A stretch of DNA of 44,779 nt, from positions 1-44,779 of the forward strand of contig UQCV01000010.1 of assembly GCA_900539665.1 (NCBI GenBank), in the 5' to 3' direction. The notes beneath the pieces are model-generated. The model was not told the DNA's origin. It did no database searches and saw only the letters and a list, made by a program, of their open reading frames with translations. Made by a program: the position numbers and the translations under genes. This DNA is from an uncultured Succinivibrionaceae bacterium. GTDB taxonomy: Bacteria; Pseudomonadota; Gammaproteobacteria; Enterobacterales; Succinivibrionaceae. This document shows positions 26,801 through 35,790 of the stretch, piece after piece (positions within the stretch are counted from its first letter, which is position 1; every line of letters starts with the position of its first letter).

Positions 26801-27004
26801 AGAGCTCGCGGTCTCTGCGGTCATTGGGGTAACAGCTTGCGCCTGATTTGTAAAAGAAGAGCGATTAAGATTAAAAGAGCTCACTTGATCTTGCGCATAA
26901 ACAAGAGAAAAAGGAAGTGATATGGTCATTAAGCCTAGTTCAATGGCAAGTGCAAGTTTACTAGGTACTGGCTGCAGGCTTCGATAAAGATGCTTGAGGT
27001 TCAT
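23804..27004 (-). CDS. Autotransporter (type Va) with beta-helical passenger
   Basis: A 1066-residue protein. The signal peptide (about 1-38, ending SLVYAQ) is of the long autotransporter kind. Residues about 230-780 are Gly/Asn/Asp-rich beta-strand repeats typical of a beta-helix (TGNGEYGYGIVVDYGHGHNINIDGTLIASGGQGVG...). AILDRAVRNPELYGLKTQELLTNLIF at about 765-790 resembles the linker helix before the pore. Residues about 820-1066 are the translocator barrel (FGKVFGNYREQDARSNYNSF, ... GLFAGLGAKINL, ... ITPSIGFDLAYSM). The chain ends FRTLKLRVTKT, without the C-terminal aromatic residue that the Bam machinery usually recognises; the last strand seems missing. The terminator follows 27 bp later, so no frameshift extension is evident. 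Substrate or adhesive role unknown. Confidence 0.82.
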   Translation of the reverse strand: MNLKHLYRSLQPVPSKLALAIELGLMTISLPFSLVYAQDQVSSFNLNRSSFTNQAQAVTPMTAETASSSTVEGDVRHLTNDYMWYLLHKSFEDLGVKQEIVTYNGEQYLTDSAFNQHLKDSNGNYLRAESTGLTPDGNATTKAYAKIIFTDAPKAYANDTSVFVISTNQNDQAPTFHGTEVDKLTKNQGLKLFGATQSQDGTYSITDTEALGHFDNMHQLLRPSYYGVGALTELDLAVLQDIGENINRKSYIGQTFDDNTVLNSVVSTNNFGSFTSPNANSISTGVHVLKHNFTLREQSSLYQTGQMAVGVRISGVNDTFILDKNALITGNGEYGYGIVVDYGHGHNINIDGTLIASGGQGVGIYVRGSGLSPYFTPNYTNDFIATHPLNWALMKQTSADHQGSTVKNINLTGIISGKYAAIDVAPGELLENINLSGTAAILGDIKPGERPNLARQERIKNAKGKLYTDLNFGVKARTHELGADSLANLSNTVASSVNEANKLKTAANQAGELVNAMGVSLGPGLEVDHNFKGYFEGNINRDFNDPNRYYDTNINFNVFGGELTYSGRANVYNALVAADATMILNDNSGIYVVPPAILTNYQTGSFKNLGTIYLGNNQVAQVEIEGSLDSRAGTLVFNFNENHVSNLILRVDDLYGYSGKFALGRLLFKQTKSFSLSAKSKALTNGGLKWNFSDIITLGNGITSASGVVDVSNLELVTVPGLDISYTLNPDTLDGTVILSRPTNGFARNFSGNTKTYASILDRAVRNPELYGLKTQELLTNLIFEEDLNVLKIMADSLVPTNYLMLNKANLEKHLGTVYQLRDLELADGAFGKVFGNYREQDARSNYNSFHMSDTEFVLGVNKNWGGFTLKPYFGYSQMRFKDHGDASSFKASGIGLFAGLGAKINLAGKNGLWFTDADHSLYLDGHLLGAFDRFNTERNAGLKGTIYERNYHAKYYTFSGVGSLNLNFAYRNDADYIITPSIGFDLAYSMNEEFSEKGDHLNLWLKSNDFTYSRANVGLKASKTFKPKAKDDLTIKAEVGGTFYHEFGTENEVDFRTLKLRVTKT

Positions 27005-27852
27005 TCTTCCAAACGCACCTATTCGACAATCTTTTATGGCATGCTTTTACGTTCTAAGTTTTAATTCTAGCATCACTTTTAAGGATTAAATCTAAATAAG
27101 ATCAAGCTTATGCATAGCAACTTATGCATAGCAACTTAGGCATAGTTACTTATTGCATCGCAAAAGGGTTTTTCTAGTGCTTTTATGCTATTGCTTTAAA
27201 GTATTTGGTAACTACACGCTTTAGCTTAGGAGCAGCATTTCATACTGTTTCACGAACCTTGGGACTTGGTCTATCAACCATTATAGTTTGGCCATAATGC
27301 CCTAATGGTTTACTTCCCTAAGGGGGGTTAAACAGATGTTTAACTGTGGTTACACCGTAGTTTAGCTTTACTGTTAAAGAAGCAGTGACGGCTTTTTACT
27401 GTAGTTGTTAAGACTATGGTAGTTTATTGTTTAGATTTAAAATTAGGTTTTGTCCTTAAGTCAATGCCCCTTTTAATCCGCCAAATAAAAGAATGTATCT
27501 AGATGCGGTTCCTTATGTAATCAATATTTACATTTATTGTTTTTTTTGGCCCGTATGTTATGAGTTATTCTTGGGCTTTGGTAAATCTTTGAATTTTGCA
27601 ATTCAAGTTTATTAGTATGTTTGGACATTTTAATTATATGGAAGAATTTGGGGAAGTTGAGACGGGGATTTTTGAGATACATCACTGTAAAAAGCGATAT
27701 GCTACTTAGTTTTTTGAGCTACTTCATGGTAACGCCTAGGAACTTAGGAGCTGAGAAGCTTACGATCTTAGTTAGTTTGTAAAACTACTATGAAGTGCCT
27801 TTCATGGTTTGTGGTTTTTTAAACCTAACTCTAAACAAAATGCTTAAACGCA
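27005..27852. other. Long gap upstream of the autotransporter
   Basis: About 850 bp without a supported gene. It contains the 14-bp triple repeat at 27107-27148 and a perfect inverted repeat GTTAAAC (27327-27333) / GTTTAAC (27338-27344), both candidates for regulatory sites of the autotransporter. No promoter is assigned with confidence. Confidence 0.5.
27107..27148. repeat. Three tandem 14-bp repeats
   Basis: CTTATGCATAGCAA at 27107-27120 and 27121-27134 (identical), and a diverged copy CTTAGGCATAGTTA at 27135-27148. They lie about 100 bp upstream of the autotransporter start and contain the palindrome TATGCATA. Confidence 0.75.
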
Positions 27853-27904
27853 TAAAAATAGCCTCCCGCCGTAGCTTGTTTTGAGCATATTAGGCGAGAG
27901 GGCT
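27853..27904 (-). terminator. Terminator of the large lipoprotein gene
   Basis: On the minus strand, TAGCCCTCTCGCC pairs with GGCGGGAGGCTA (one or two mismatches) and is followed by TTTTTAT. It ends just 14 bp after the gene's stop. Confidence 0.7.
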
Positions 27905-27917
27905 ACTTGGCTATTAC

Positions 27918-30635
27918 CTAATTCTTGTCAGCCTGCTCCTCCGTTAGAGACGGAGTAGACACATAAAGTTCTTTTTCATGAGTGCCATAATAAAGGCGCA
28001 AGAAGACGCTCTTGGTATTAGGCAAAAAGTACACATGGCTAAATCTTTGGCTAAATGGCATGATTTCTGAGAATCCATCGCCGTAGTTTGCTTCCATGGT
28101 GATGTTTTCAAGATGTTCAGCCGGAGGAGTGTTTTGTTCATTAGTCTTAAGCGCAAAGATAACTTCCCCTTGTTCCCCTCTAATAGCCATGAGTTTAAGA
28201 CTATTAAGCCACTTTAAGGTTTGAGCATCATTACCACTACCGCATTCTAATAAGTTGATTGCGGTTTCATAGCGTCGACTTTGAGTTCCTAAGCGCCCTT
28301 CTGCGACGACATTTACGGTAGTACCACACTTAAGGTTATCTAAAGTAATAACTCGGTCCGTTAGGCCATTAGTTTTAACTTCCTGGCCATTAATACGCCA
28401 TACAGTCTTAGTTTGTGCATCCCAAGCATCGAAGTAATCGTAATTTATCTTGGCTGTAAACCCAGTTTCCGTCACATCTGAAAGCTGGAGTTTTAAAGTA
28501 TCGAGTGGACCACAGAGGCCGGCTTTACGGTCACGAACTTCAGATAACGCAAAATTAAAGACTTCGCGGCCGGCAATAAGTTTAACTTTATAAAGCTGCC
28601 AATTGGCAGTAGCTTTCTTAAAATCAAGACGCATAGTATCAGCTGGTACGGCCATGGTAGCTGAGTTGCCGGTCTTAGTAATATTACCAAGTTCCCAAGT
28701 TAGACGTGGGTTTCTAAGTTCTTCGGCAAATTTTGGTTTATACGGATTTTCAAGCTTAAAGTAATAGGTGGAACGATCTCGACCGCAACCACCAGCTTGT
28801 ACGGCTACAAGCTTAGTGCCTTGCGGGATAGCACTATGTTCCTTTAAGATCACAAAGTCAGTGTCATTTTTAGTGAAGTATTGGCCGTTGACCGAATTTT
28901 TCACAAAGGACATTACTGATAAGATTACGCGCTGTGAGCGTGGTCCAGGAGCGTAGGTATATACCACCTTTGCTTGCGAGTTCTTAAGGTAAACTGGAAT
29001 GGTACGCCCGGAAGAATCACCAGGGTTTAGTTCCACGTTAAACATCTTATCAAGGGTATACCCTAAAGCAGGATCGGCGTAAACGGTAAATTCCACCACG
29101 GAAGAACCATCTTCTAAAGTTTTTAGAAGCCTATGGCTAATTCTAAAGGATGAAGCGTAGTTGGCAAGCATTTCATCAGAAATGATTTTATCGTCATAGA
29201 TATTCGTGCTTAACGTATCTTCAGCACAAAGACTCCCAAAAGCGTCTTTAGTACAGACAAAGTTGTCGATATCGACGTGTCCAGTTTCCCCTGAACCATA
29301 GTTCATGGAAGTTTTTCGGCCGATAGCTTTTTGTCCATCTGGGAATAACCAAATGTAGTTATCATTGATATCTATATTACGTGGATCGCACGCTCCTTCG
29401 CGTTTGGATCTTAAAGAAGAGTTTTTATTATCAATACGGATACGTGAAGTTAGGGCAATTTCAGTGCCATTAGTTTTAATAGCGCGATTATGGGTACTAT
29501 TTTCAAATAGTGAGACGTAATTACCCAAGTGAGATGCCGGTGGGCGTAGGTTTTTGTTTTTATTAGCTTCGGCTTTAATAGTTTCCTTGCTTGGGAAGTT
29601 TGGTTTACTACTTTTACGCTTCACCGCGAGGACGATTTGATGCACCGGTACCCCTTCCATAATAAGAGCAGTGACTGTTGGAATCGAACCTTTAATGTAA
29701 GAGTTTAAAATATTTAGGTTAAGACGACGCTGCGGAAGGTTTAAAGCCCCTATTACGCGAGAATAAGTTATAGCAATATTGCTGTTTAAGCGTAGTAGCC
29801 CTTCAAAATATTGCGGTGAGGTCTCCGCTGCATCCGCAATAGCTTCAATTGCTTGAGCGCGGGAACAGCGAGCGTGTTTCATGTAAAGGCGTACTAAATC
29901 GTGGAGTGGCTCAACTAAGATTTGATGAGTTTTGGTGGAACTTGGAGAGTCGAACACTTCTAACGGATCTAGTTTATAAGAGTCAGCGCTTGGGGAACTC
30001 CAGGTAGCTTCAGTTTTAGCTGCTTCAATTTTATTGGAACTTGCAATGAGTTCTTTAGGTGAAAACACATCAAACCCACCATAAAGTGGACTTTGTACGG
30101 TAATGCGGTAATCATCGACGATGTTGTGACTCATGCGAATTCTAGCCACACCATCAATATTGGTTCGCACTGACACCATGCTCCCACTACAATTAGCGGA
30201 GTTTTTATCAGGGGTAATGCAAACGAGGGCATCCGGTATTGGATTACCTTCGATATTTAAAACTTTAAACTCAAAAGCTTCGTCAGCGGGCTCGTTATGG
30301 GTGCAAGCAGGTCCTAGTTTTACTTCTTCTTTTTGGGTGTTTTCTTGGGTCGCTACATTTGATGCTTCATCGTCACCGCAGGCTGTAAGCATAAAAGGCG
30401 CACTAAGAATGGACGTCATCGCTAAAGCTAAAGCGGTTTTACGCCCCAAAAATCTAAGCCTCAGAGACGAACTTGGCGCGGCTTTAGAGCGCTTAGAAGA
30501 AGTCGCCGCTTTATAAAAGTTCGATGGTATAGTCTGCATAGTGGTATTTCTTACTAGATTTCGTAAATGTTGCGTAGAAGCTCTAGTGGAAGAGGCTAAA
30601 TCTGCATTTATTCTTATTATTTCTTTAGGGGCCAT
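27918..30635 (-). CDS. Large lipoprotein of unknown function
   Basis: A 905-residue protein. The hydrophobic stretch TALALAMTSILSAPFMLTACGDDE ends in a lipobox (LTAC, Cys about 86), and an Asp-rich, Glu-rich linker follows, so it is a lipid-anchored surface or periplasmic protein. Residues about 125-185 (FEFKVLNIEGNPIPDALVCITPD) look like a carboxypeptidase-regulatory/Ig-like domain; CGP/CG-T-V pairs later suggest further beta-sandwich domains with disulphides. The region preceding the signal core is unusually long (~65 residues): the ATG at 30635 has GGAG upstream, while an internal ATG at 30539 would shorten it but has no ribosome site. Whole-family function not recognised. Confidence 0.7.
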   Translation of the reverse strand: MAPKEIIRINADLASSTRASTQHLRNLVRNTTMQTIPSNFYKAATSSKRSKAAPSSSLRLRFLGRKTALALAMTSILSAPFMLTACGDDEASNVATQENTQKEEVKLGPACTHNEPADEAFEFKVLNIEGNPIPDALVCITPDKNSANCSGSMVSVRTNIDGVARIRMSHNIVDDYRITVQSPLYGGFDVFSPKELIASSNKIEAAKTEATWSSPSADSYKLDPLEVFDSPSSTKTHQILVEPLHDLVRLYMKHARCSRAQAIEAIADAAETSPQYFEGLLRLNSNIAITYSRVIGALNLPQRRLNLNILNSYIKGSIPTVTALIMEGVPVHQIVLAVKRKSSKPNFPSKETIKAEANKNKNLRPPASHLGNYVSLFENSTHNRAIKTNGTEIALTSRIRIDNKNSSLRSKREGACDPRNIDINDNYIWLFPDGQKAIGRKTSMNYGSGETGHVDIDNFVCTKDAFGSLCAEDTLSTNIYDDKIISDEMLANYASSFRISHRLLKTLEDGSSVVEFTVYADPALGYTLDKMFNVELNPGDSSGRTIPVYLKNSQAKVVYTYAPGPRSQRVILSVMSFVKNSVNGQYFTKNDTDFVILKEHSAIPQGTKLVAVQAGGCGRDRSTYYFKLENPYKPKFAEELRNPRLTWELGNITKTGNSATMAVPADTMRLDFKKATANWQLYKVKLIAGREVFNFALSEVRDRKAGLCGPLDTLKLQLSDVTETGFTAKINYDYFDAWDAQTKTVWRINGQEVKTNGLTDRVITLDNLKCGTTVNVVAEGRLGTQSRRYETAINLLECGSGNDAQTLKWLNSLKLMAIRGEQGEVIFALKTNEQNTPPAEHLENITMEANYGDGFSEIMPFSQRFSHVYFLPNTKSVFLRLYYGTHEKELYVSTPSLTEEQADKN

Positions 30636-31445
30636 TTAGTCATTCTCCATATTTACAGCAAAGTCGCGGAGTCCGATTGGTGGTTAAATTTATGCTTTTA
30701 CCGGCAACTTGGCATCTTTAAATCCATGTAGCGCAGACAATTGGTCTTTATCAATTTTATGAAACATTAGAAAGCTTAAGGTTCTAACCCAAAGTATGTC
30801 TAAGGCTTTAAATGCTAGGCCGGCTTAGTGTGATACATTTTACCTTGTTTAGGGCTTAAATGTGCATTTTTAGGGCTTTTTAGGATAAATTTAGGCTTAA
30901 AATCGCGCAAATATCAAATCTAAGTCTAGTCGCTGCTTATTTTTCATGGTTTTTATTGTGGGTATTTAACTATTTTATATCGTTTTTAATATCGCCTTAA
31001 GCTCTACTTAAACCTTACTTTAAACACCGCCTATATATGGTCTCAAATATCGGTATTAGTTGCCAAATCGGCTTGAACCTCGAACTTTGTCTAAAAAGCC
31101 AGCTTGAACATTCCCCCTAAAAGTTATCCTAGCTCACAATCCGAGTATGCAATTTTTTGCTATCTCACATTTTGATAACCACATACCTCTTATTTAAGGA
31201 ATAAGGCTTTAATTTGCGTTAAGGTGGTATTAATTATGAAAAATTACGACTGTAAACTTTTAGGTAGTTTAGGTAAATATTTAAACTGATACATTTAAAA
31301 GCAAAACGTAATTTAGCCCCATATATTTAAAGATTAGACTTAGGTAGAGACGTATCCTAAATAAAATTAGGAAGCTTGAATTATAGATGTACCCCCTCCT
31401 AAGCCCCATCAATTATATGAATCGCATTAATGGCAGGCATGATCC
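30636..31445. other. Divergent gap between the lipoprotein and the hybrid kinase
   Basis: About 810 bp, AT-rich, with no supported gene, RNA or repeat. It must hold both divergent promoters, but no -35/-10 pair stands out. The kinase ATG at 31446 is preceded by GGCAGGCATGATCC, with no good Shine-Dalgarno. Confidence 0.5.
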
Positions 31446-34307
31446 ATGAAACGACTACATTACAGCGCTATTTTTGTTTCAACTGTAACCATTCTTGGTA
31501 TTAGCTCTTTAGTGGGCGTGGTTGGCTATTTACAACACGAATTTACGCTTAACCAAGAGATGCATGAAGTTGAAAAACAAGCTTTAAACGTGCGCCAAGC
31601 CATTATTGATAACTTTAAAGCCGAAGATTTTGCGGAAATCAATACTAAAGAGGACATGGATAAACCAATTTATCCTGCCATGCAAAAACTTCTTAATACC
31701 ATTCGTATTTCGGCGGGCCTACGCTATCTCTACACTGCAAAAATCAATTCCTTAGGCGAATATATCTACGTTATTGATGGGCTCGATTACAATGCCTCTG
31801 ATTTTGCGAAACCTGGCACCCCTATTGAAAAAGAACTTTATGCATATATGCGCGCTGGCCTACGTGGCGAAGTTATGATCTCCGACCATATTATGGATAC
31901 CGAATGGGGGCCTGTTGTCACTGCTTATTACCCTATTTCCGTTCCAGGTCAATCAGAAGTTTTAGGGATTTTATGCATGGAGTTCGATATGACAGTTCTC
32001 CAGCAAAATCTTCAAAAATCCGTTTTAACTACTATTGCAATTGGGGTTTGCTCTAATATCCTAGGTTTGTCTTTGGTGTTGTTCTTCTTTATGCGTAATC
32101 GAAAACGTATTGTCACCAAAATGAAACAAACGGAGCGCCAAGCTGATGAATCAGCCTCCGTCCTACTTCATATGACTGAGCGCTCTGGAGTTGGGATTTT
32201 TGCTCTTAGCTTAGACGAAGATCGTGTCTTAATTTGTAATCAAGAATTCAAGCGCATTTATGGCATTACAGATGATGAATCTTTTAATTTTGAAAGATTC
32301 TTGCGTTTTTCAGACCGTTTAATGCCACCTAGTGAATATCGCGAACTTTGTGAAAAAATTCGTAATTTAGATTCTGCCCCTTCTGACGACATTAAATATG
32401 AATACCATTTACAGCCTGAAGGTACACAAAACTACATAGCGATTAATGGTATTTTTAGGCATGTAATAACCACGAGTGGTGAACGTATATTAGTAATTTC
32501 GGCGATTGATGTAACAGAACAAAATTTAAAGATAAATATCAATAACTTTGAGCGTGGCATGTTTAAGGAAGCATTGATTGCAAGTTCTTCCACTGCTGTT
32601 TTGGTGGACTTGCATTCCGGCAAAATTGAAAAATCATCCGTCTTTAAAGCCTCACCATATACCCAATCATTCTTCCAAAGTTCTGATTTCCCAATTGATT
32701 TGGATGCCTTCTTAGATAAGTTTTGCCGGGAAACCCAGCCGCTTGAAGTAACTAATGGTATACGTGCGGAAGCGTCAGTTTCATCCCTTTTAGGGGCCTG
32801 GAAACGAGGTGTTACCAATATAACTCGACGCTACACCTATGTAAAAGAACAGGTAAACTTTACCCTATTGATTCTTTTTTCCGAAAACAAAAACGATGGA
32901 CACGTCTATGTGTGCATGATGACACATAGTTTGTCTAAAACCGCAGAAGAGCCAAGCAAGCTTTCAGCAAGCGGTAATGCAGCAACTGAAAATTGCATGG
33001 TAAACAAGTCCATCTTTTCTCCAAATTTTACTGAACGAGTTTTCCAAGAAATCAATTCGCCATTAAATGGACTGTTAAACATGCTTGAACTAGTTGAGCA
33101 TTTCCATGTCACCCCGCAGCAGTTCTCTCAAACCTGTGACACTATGAAGCATACGGCGAATCGTATTGTGAACTTTGTGAACAATACTATCTATATCGAG
33201 CAAATAAAGAGCAATTCAGTAATACTAAGCCGTGAACTGGTTGATATCGTCGCCCTATTTAAAGAATGCGTTAATACTATTCAACCTCGCGCTCAGCGCC
33301 AAAATATAACCTGCATCTTTAATAACGAAGCGAACTTAAAATACCCTATGGTTTATGCTAGTCGTCATCATTTACACCAGATTATCATGAACTTAGCGGA
33401 AAATGCGCTTAACTACAATAAAGAAAATGGGCTCATAATTTTTGAATTACATTCCGAAGACAGCGCTGAACCAAATATGCAAAGTTGCCGCTTTACCATT
33501 AAAGATACTGGTAATGGCATGAGCGAAGAGTTTATGGAACATATCTTCGAGGGAGGAGAAGACTCAGAATCAGAACTTTCTGCTAAAGGTATAATTGGTT
33601 TAGGATTACCGGTTGTTCGTGGATTGCTTGCAGCTATGCATGGGCATTTGCGTTTAGTCAGCACCCCAGGTGATGGAGCTATCGCTGAATTTACCTTAAG
33701 CTTTGAAGGAGCGCTCAATAAGGAAATCCAAATTAATCCAGCAACTTCTTATCCATTAAAGGGTTTAAGTATTTTATTAGCAGAAGACAATATGTTAGGT
33801 GCCGAAATTCTCTCTTACATGCTAAATAATGCTGGAGCTAAAGTAAAGGTTTGTGCTAACGGTTCGGCAGCTCTTGAGGCGTTCCATGAATCTAGTGTGG
33901 GCGATTTCGATTTAGTGCTTACAGAAATCAAAATGCCAGTAATGGACGGTCTACTTGAAGCTAGAAGTATTCGTAATTCTGGGCATGCCCAACACAATTC
34001 CATTCCTATAATTGCATTAACTTCCTCGGCTTCAAGCAGTGCACTCCAAAAACTCGAAAAGATGGGAATTAACGATTATTTAGTTAAACCTGTTGAATGC
34101 ACCTACTTAATTCAAAAGTTAAGCTACTGGGCACAGCATAAAGCTGATGAAGTGACTAATAAGCAGGATGCTAAAAATTCATCTTCGGCTACTGCTCTCG
34201 CTCCTAAAAACGATCCAGGTTTTACAGAAGAAGGCCATCGCGTGGTTAATTTCGAGGCCCCTTTAACTTGGGAACCTAAAAAGAAGAAAGCGCCTAAAAA
34301 AAACTAG
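31446..34307 (+). CDS. Hybrid sensor histidine kinase lacking both phospho-acceptors
   Basis: A 953-residue inner-membrane protein. TM1 is at about 8-30 and TM2 at about 193-215, enclosing a periplasmic sensor of ~160 residues. A PAS-like domain spans about 235-360. The dimerisation helix reads VFQEINSPLNGLLNM where S-H-E-I-R-T-P-L-N-G is usual: the phospho-acceptor His is Gln534 (CAA). The ATPase domain keeps the N box (NLAENALNYN), G1 (KDTGNGM), F box and G2 (GLGLPVV). The receiver domain (about 778-895) keeps the acidic pair, Thr and Lys, but the acceptor Asp is Glu827 (LVLTEIKMPVMDG). A Lys-rich tail follows. The protein may signal by conformation or bind ATP only. No response-regulator gene is adjacent. 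Confidence 0.88.
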   Translation: MKRLHYSAIFVSTVTILGISSLVGVVGYLQHEFTLNQEMHEVEKQALNVRQAIIDNFKAEDFAEINTKEDMDKPIYPAMQKLLNTIRISAGLRYLYTAKINSLGEYIYVIDGLDYNASDFAKPGTPIEKELYAYMRAGLRGEVMISDHIMDTEWGPVVTAYYPISVPGQSEVLGILCMEFDMTVLQQNLQKSVLTTIAIGVCSNILGLSLVLFFFMRNRKRIVTKMKQTERQADESASVLLHMTERSGVGIFALSLDEDRVLICNQEFKRIYGITDDESFNFERFLRFSDRLMPPSEYRELCEKIRNLDSAPSDDIKYEYHLQPEGTQNYIAINGIFRHVITTSGERILVISAIDVTEQNLKININNFERGMFKEALIASSSTAVLVDLHSGKIEKSSVFKASPYTQSFFQSSDFPIDLDAFLDKFCRETQPLEVTNGIRAEASVSSLLGAWKRGVTNITRRYTYVKEQVNFTLLILFSENKNDGHVYVCMMTHSLSKTAEEPSKLSASGNAATENCMVNKSIFSPNFTERVFQEINSPLNGLLNMLELVEHFHVTPQQFSQTCDTMKHTANRIVNFVNNTIYIEQIKSNSVILSRELVDIVALFKECVNTIQPRAQRQNITCIFNNEANLKYPMVYASRHHLHQIIMNLAENALNYNKENGLIIFELHSEDSAEPNMQSCRFTIKDTGNGMSEEFMEHIFEGGEDSESELSAKGIIGLGLPVVRGLLAAMHGHLRLVSTPGDGAIAEFTLSFEGALNKEIQINPATSYPLKGLSILLAEDNMLGAEILSYMLNNAGAKVKVCANGSAALEAFHESSVGDFDLVLTEIKMPVMDGLLEARSIRNSGHAQHNSIPIIALTSSASSSALQKLEKMGINDYLVKPVECTYLIQKLSYWAQHKADEVTNKQDAKNSSSATALAPKNDPGFTEEGHRVVNFEAPLTWEPKKKKAPKKN

Positions 34308-34327
34308 AAAATCAGGCAAAAGCCTCA

Positions 34328-34513
34328 ATGAACAAAACTGAAGTTAAGCCTAACACCACAAAAGTAAATGGTGGTGCGCCTAAAAAAGCAGCTGCAAACC
34401 AAGCTAAGAATTCAGGTTTAAATGAAGCCCCTAATGCTCCTAAGCCTCAAGGAACAAAAGAGGAATCTAAAAAACAGAATGAGCCTATGCCCGATAGCGA
34501 GTCGTACGTTTAA
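34328..34513 (+). CDS. Short low-complexity frame after the kinase gene
   Basis: A 61-codon frame rich in Lys, Asn, Pro and Ala, 20 bp after the kinase stop. Its codon use resembles the neighbours and its composition resembles the Lys-rich kinase tail, but it has no convincing ribosome site and no recognisable domain. It may be translated by readthrough or not at all. Confidence 0.25.
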   Translation: MNKTEVKPNTTKVNGGAPKKAAANQAKNSGLNEAPNAPKPQGTKEESKKQNEPMPDSESYV

Positions 34514-34538
34514 TTAAGAAGCGGAGTATTCAGCGCCA

Positions 34539-34630
34539 AGAGCAAGGAGCGCAAAAGAGTATAAGAGCAAGGAGCGCAAAAGAGTATAAGAGCAAGGAGC
34601 GCAAAAGAGTATAAGAGCAAAGAGCGTAAG
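34539..34630. repeat. 25-bp tandem repeat, 3.7 copies
   Basis: Three identical units at 34539-34563, 34564-34588 and 34589-34613, each starting AGAGCAAGGAGCGCAAAAGA, and a partial diverged fourth (34614-34630). It sits in the 3' region of the kinase transcript before the terminator. Several AGGAG-like strings per unit resemble Shine-Dalgarno sites but no start codon follows them. Confidence 0.9.
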
Positions 34631-34718
34631 GAAAGCACCAAAGCAAGAAAAGCAAAGAGATAAAATAAGGTGTGTGGCAACCACTTATTTAACAGCGCTT
34701 GAAATCAAATTTTAACCG

Positions 34719-34769
34719 CCCTAGTAAAATTATGAGGCCTGTGTGGTCAAATTCTACTAGGGGTTTTTA
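34719..34769 (+). terminator. Terminator of the kinase transcript
   Basis: CCCTAGTA (34719-34726) pairs with TACTAGGG (34755-34762) followed by GTTTTTAT. The 28-nt loop is long. Confidence 0.6.
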
Positions 34770-34926
34770 TACTCTTAAATCGCCACGTCAAAGTTCTTCT
34801 GAAATTTAATATTTTGCTTCTTATGGCTTTTTAAGTGAGACTTTGAATGATTGTTAAGGATTGCTGTTTAGTTAGGCTTTGAAAGATTGTTAATGATTGT
34901 TTTTTAATGTTTGGTTTTGTTTACAC

Positions 34927-34956
34927 AAAAAAATACCCAGCCGAAGCCGGGTATTT
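34927..34956 (-). terminator. Strong terminator with UUCG-type loop
   Basis: On the minus strand AAATACCC-GGC-TTCG-GCT-GGGTATTT is followed by a run of T. Stem 34931-34938 with 34949-34956, with inner GGC/GCT pairing. It belongs to the small lipoprotein gene ending at 35015. Confidence 0.85.
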
Positions 34957-35014
34957 GTCCAGTCATTAGTTTATTTAATATTATTATGATTTCTTGGAAT
35001 CTTTTTTTTGTGCT

Positions 35015-35518
35015 TTATTTAGCAGCACTTGGGCATAATGATTCAGCGATCTTTTGACCATTGTATTCCATTCTATAACCTAAAGTTTCAACCTTAGGTA
35101 AAAGTTCTTGGTTACTAGCAGACTGGCACACTGAACCTGTTAAGCTATTGAGATAACTTTGCATTTCTGCGGGGATTACGGCTTTACGATTACGTGGGTG
35201 GTAGTCGAGCACGTAAAAGAGCTTACGGCCATCAGCATCAAGTCTAGTAATGCTCATGTCTTCATCAATTTTAATCGGAGCAGTTTCTTTAAAAGCAGGA
35301 ATGAGTTTTTGTTGAATAAATTCAGCAGTGTATTCAACAGGCTTTTGTTCATCAGCAGCTGCTACAGTTGCTGGAGCTACCTTCTGAGTTGGAGCCTTAG
35401 TAACTTCATTAGTTGGAGTATTCACAGAGCTTGCTTGAGTGTTGTTATCACCGCAGGCGGCGGTAAGCAATGTTACGGCAGCTGCTGCTGATACTCTGAT
35501 GGTACGCATTATATTCAC
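35015..35518 (-). CDS. Small lipoprotein of unknown function
   Basis: A 167-residue protein with a short signal peptide and lipobox LTAACG (Cys about 22), followed by a Thr/Ala/Pro-rich linker (about 25-58) and a ~105-residue compact domain containing two cysteines near the end (CQSASN ... LCPSAAK), probably a disulphide. The GTG at 35518 is 7 nt after AAGGAAG and is preferred over an ATG nine bases later. It resembles small periplasmic lipoproteins of Gammaproteobacteria, but no family is recognised. Monocistronic, with a strong terminator 60 bp beyond its stop. Confidence 0.7.
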   Translation of the reverse strand: MNIMRTIRVSAAAAVTLLTAACGDNNTQASSVNTPTNEVTKAPTQKVAPATVAAADEQKPVEYTAEFIQQKLIPAFKETAPIKIDEDMSITRLDADGRKLFYVLDYHPRNRKAVIPAEMQSYLNSLTGSVCQSASNQELLPKVETLGYRMEYNGQKIAESLCPSAAK

Positions 35519-35790
35519 TTTTAATCTTCCTTAAATATGGTTTGGATAAGCCATATATGTAATCAGTTATGAGGCGTCCTTTGGGACTCAAAATAAAATC
35601 ATAGCTAATTGTGGCACAAAGTGCTATTAAATCTAAAAAATTTGACTAAATTTTGTTAGCTAAGTTCACCATTGCCCCAAATATTTCATAAAACCTTTAT
35701 GAAATAAAGCTCTAAAAGCCAATTATGGAGTTTTTATCTTTGGGCTTGGTCTTAGCGAACTAACCTGTAATTTTTTCGAGTCAACGTATC

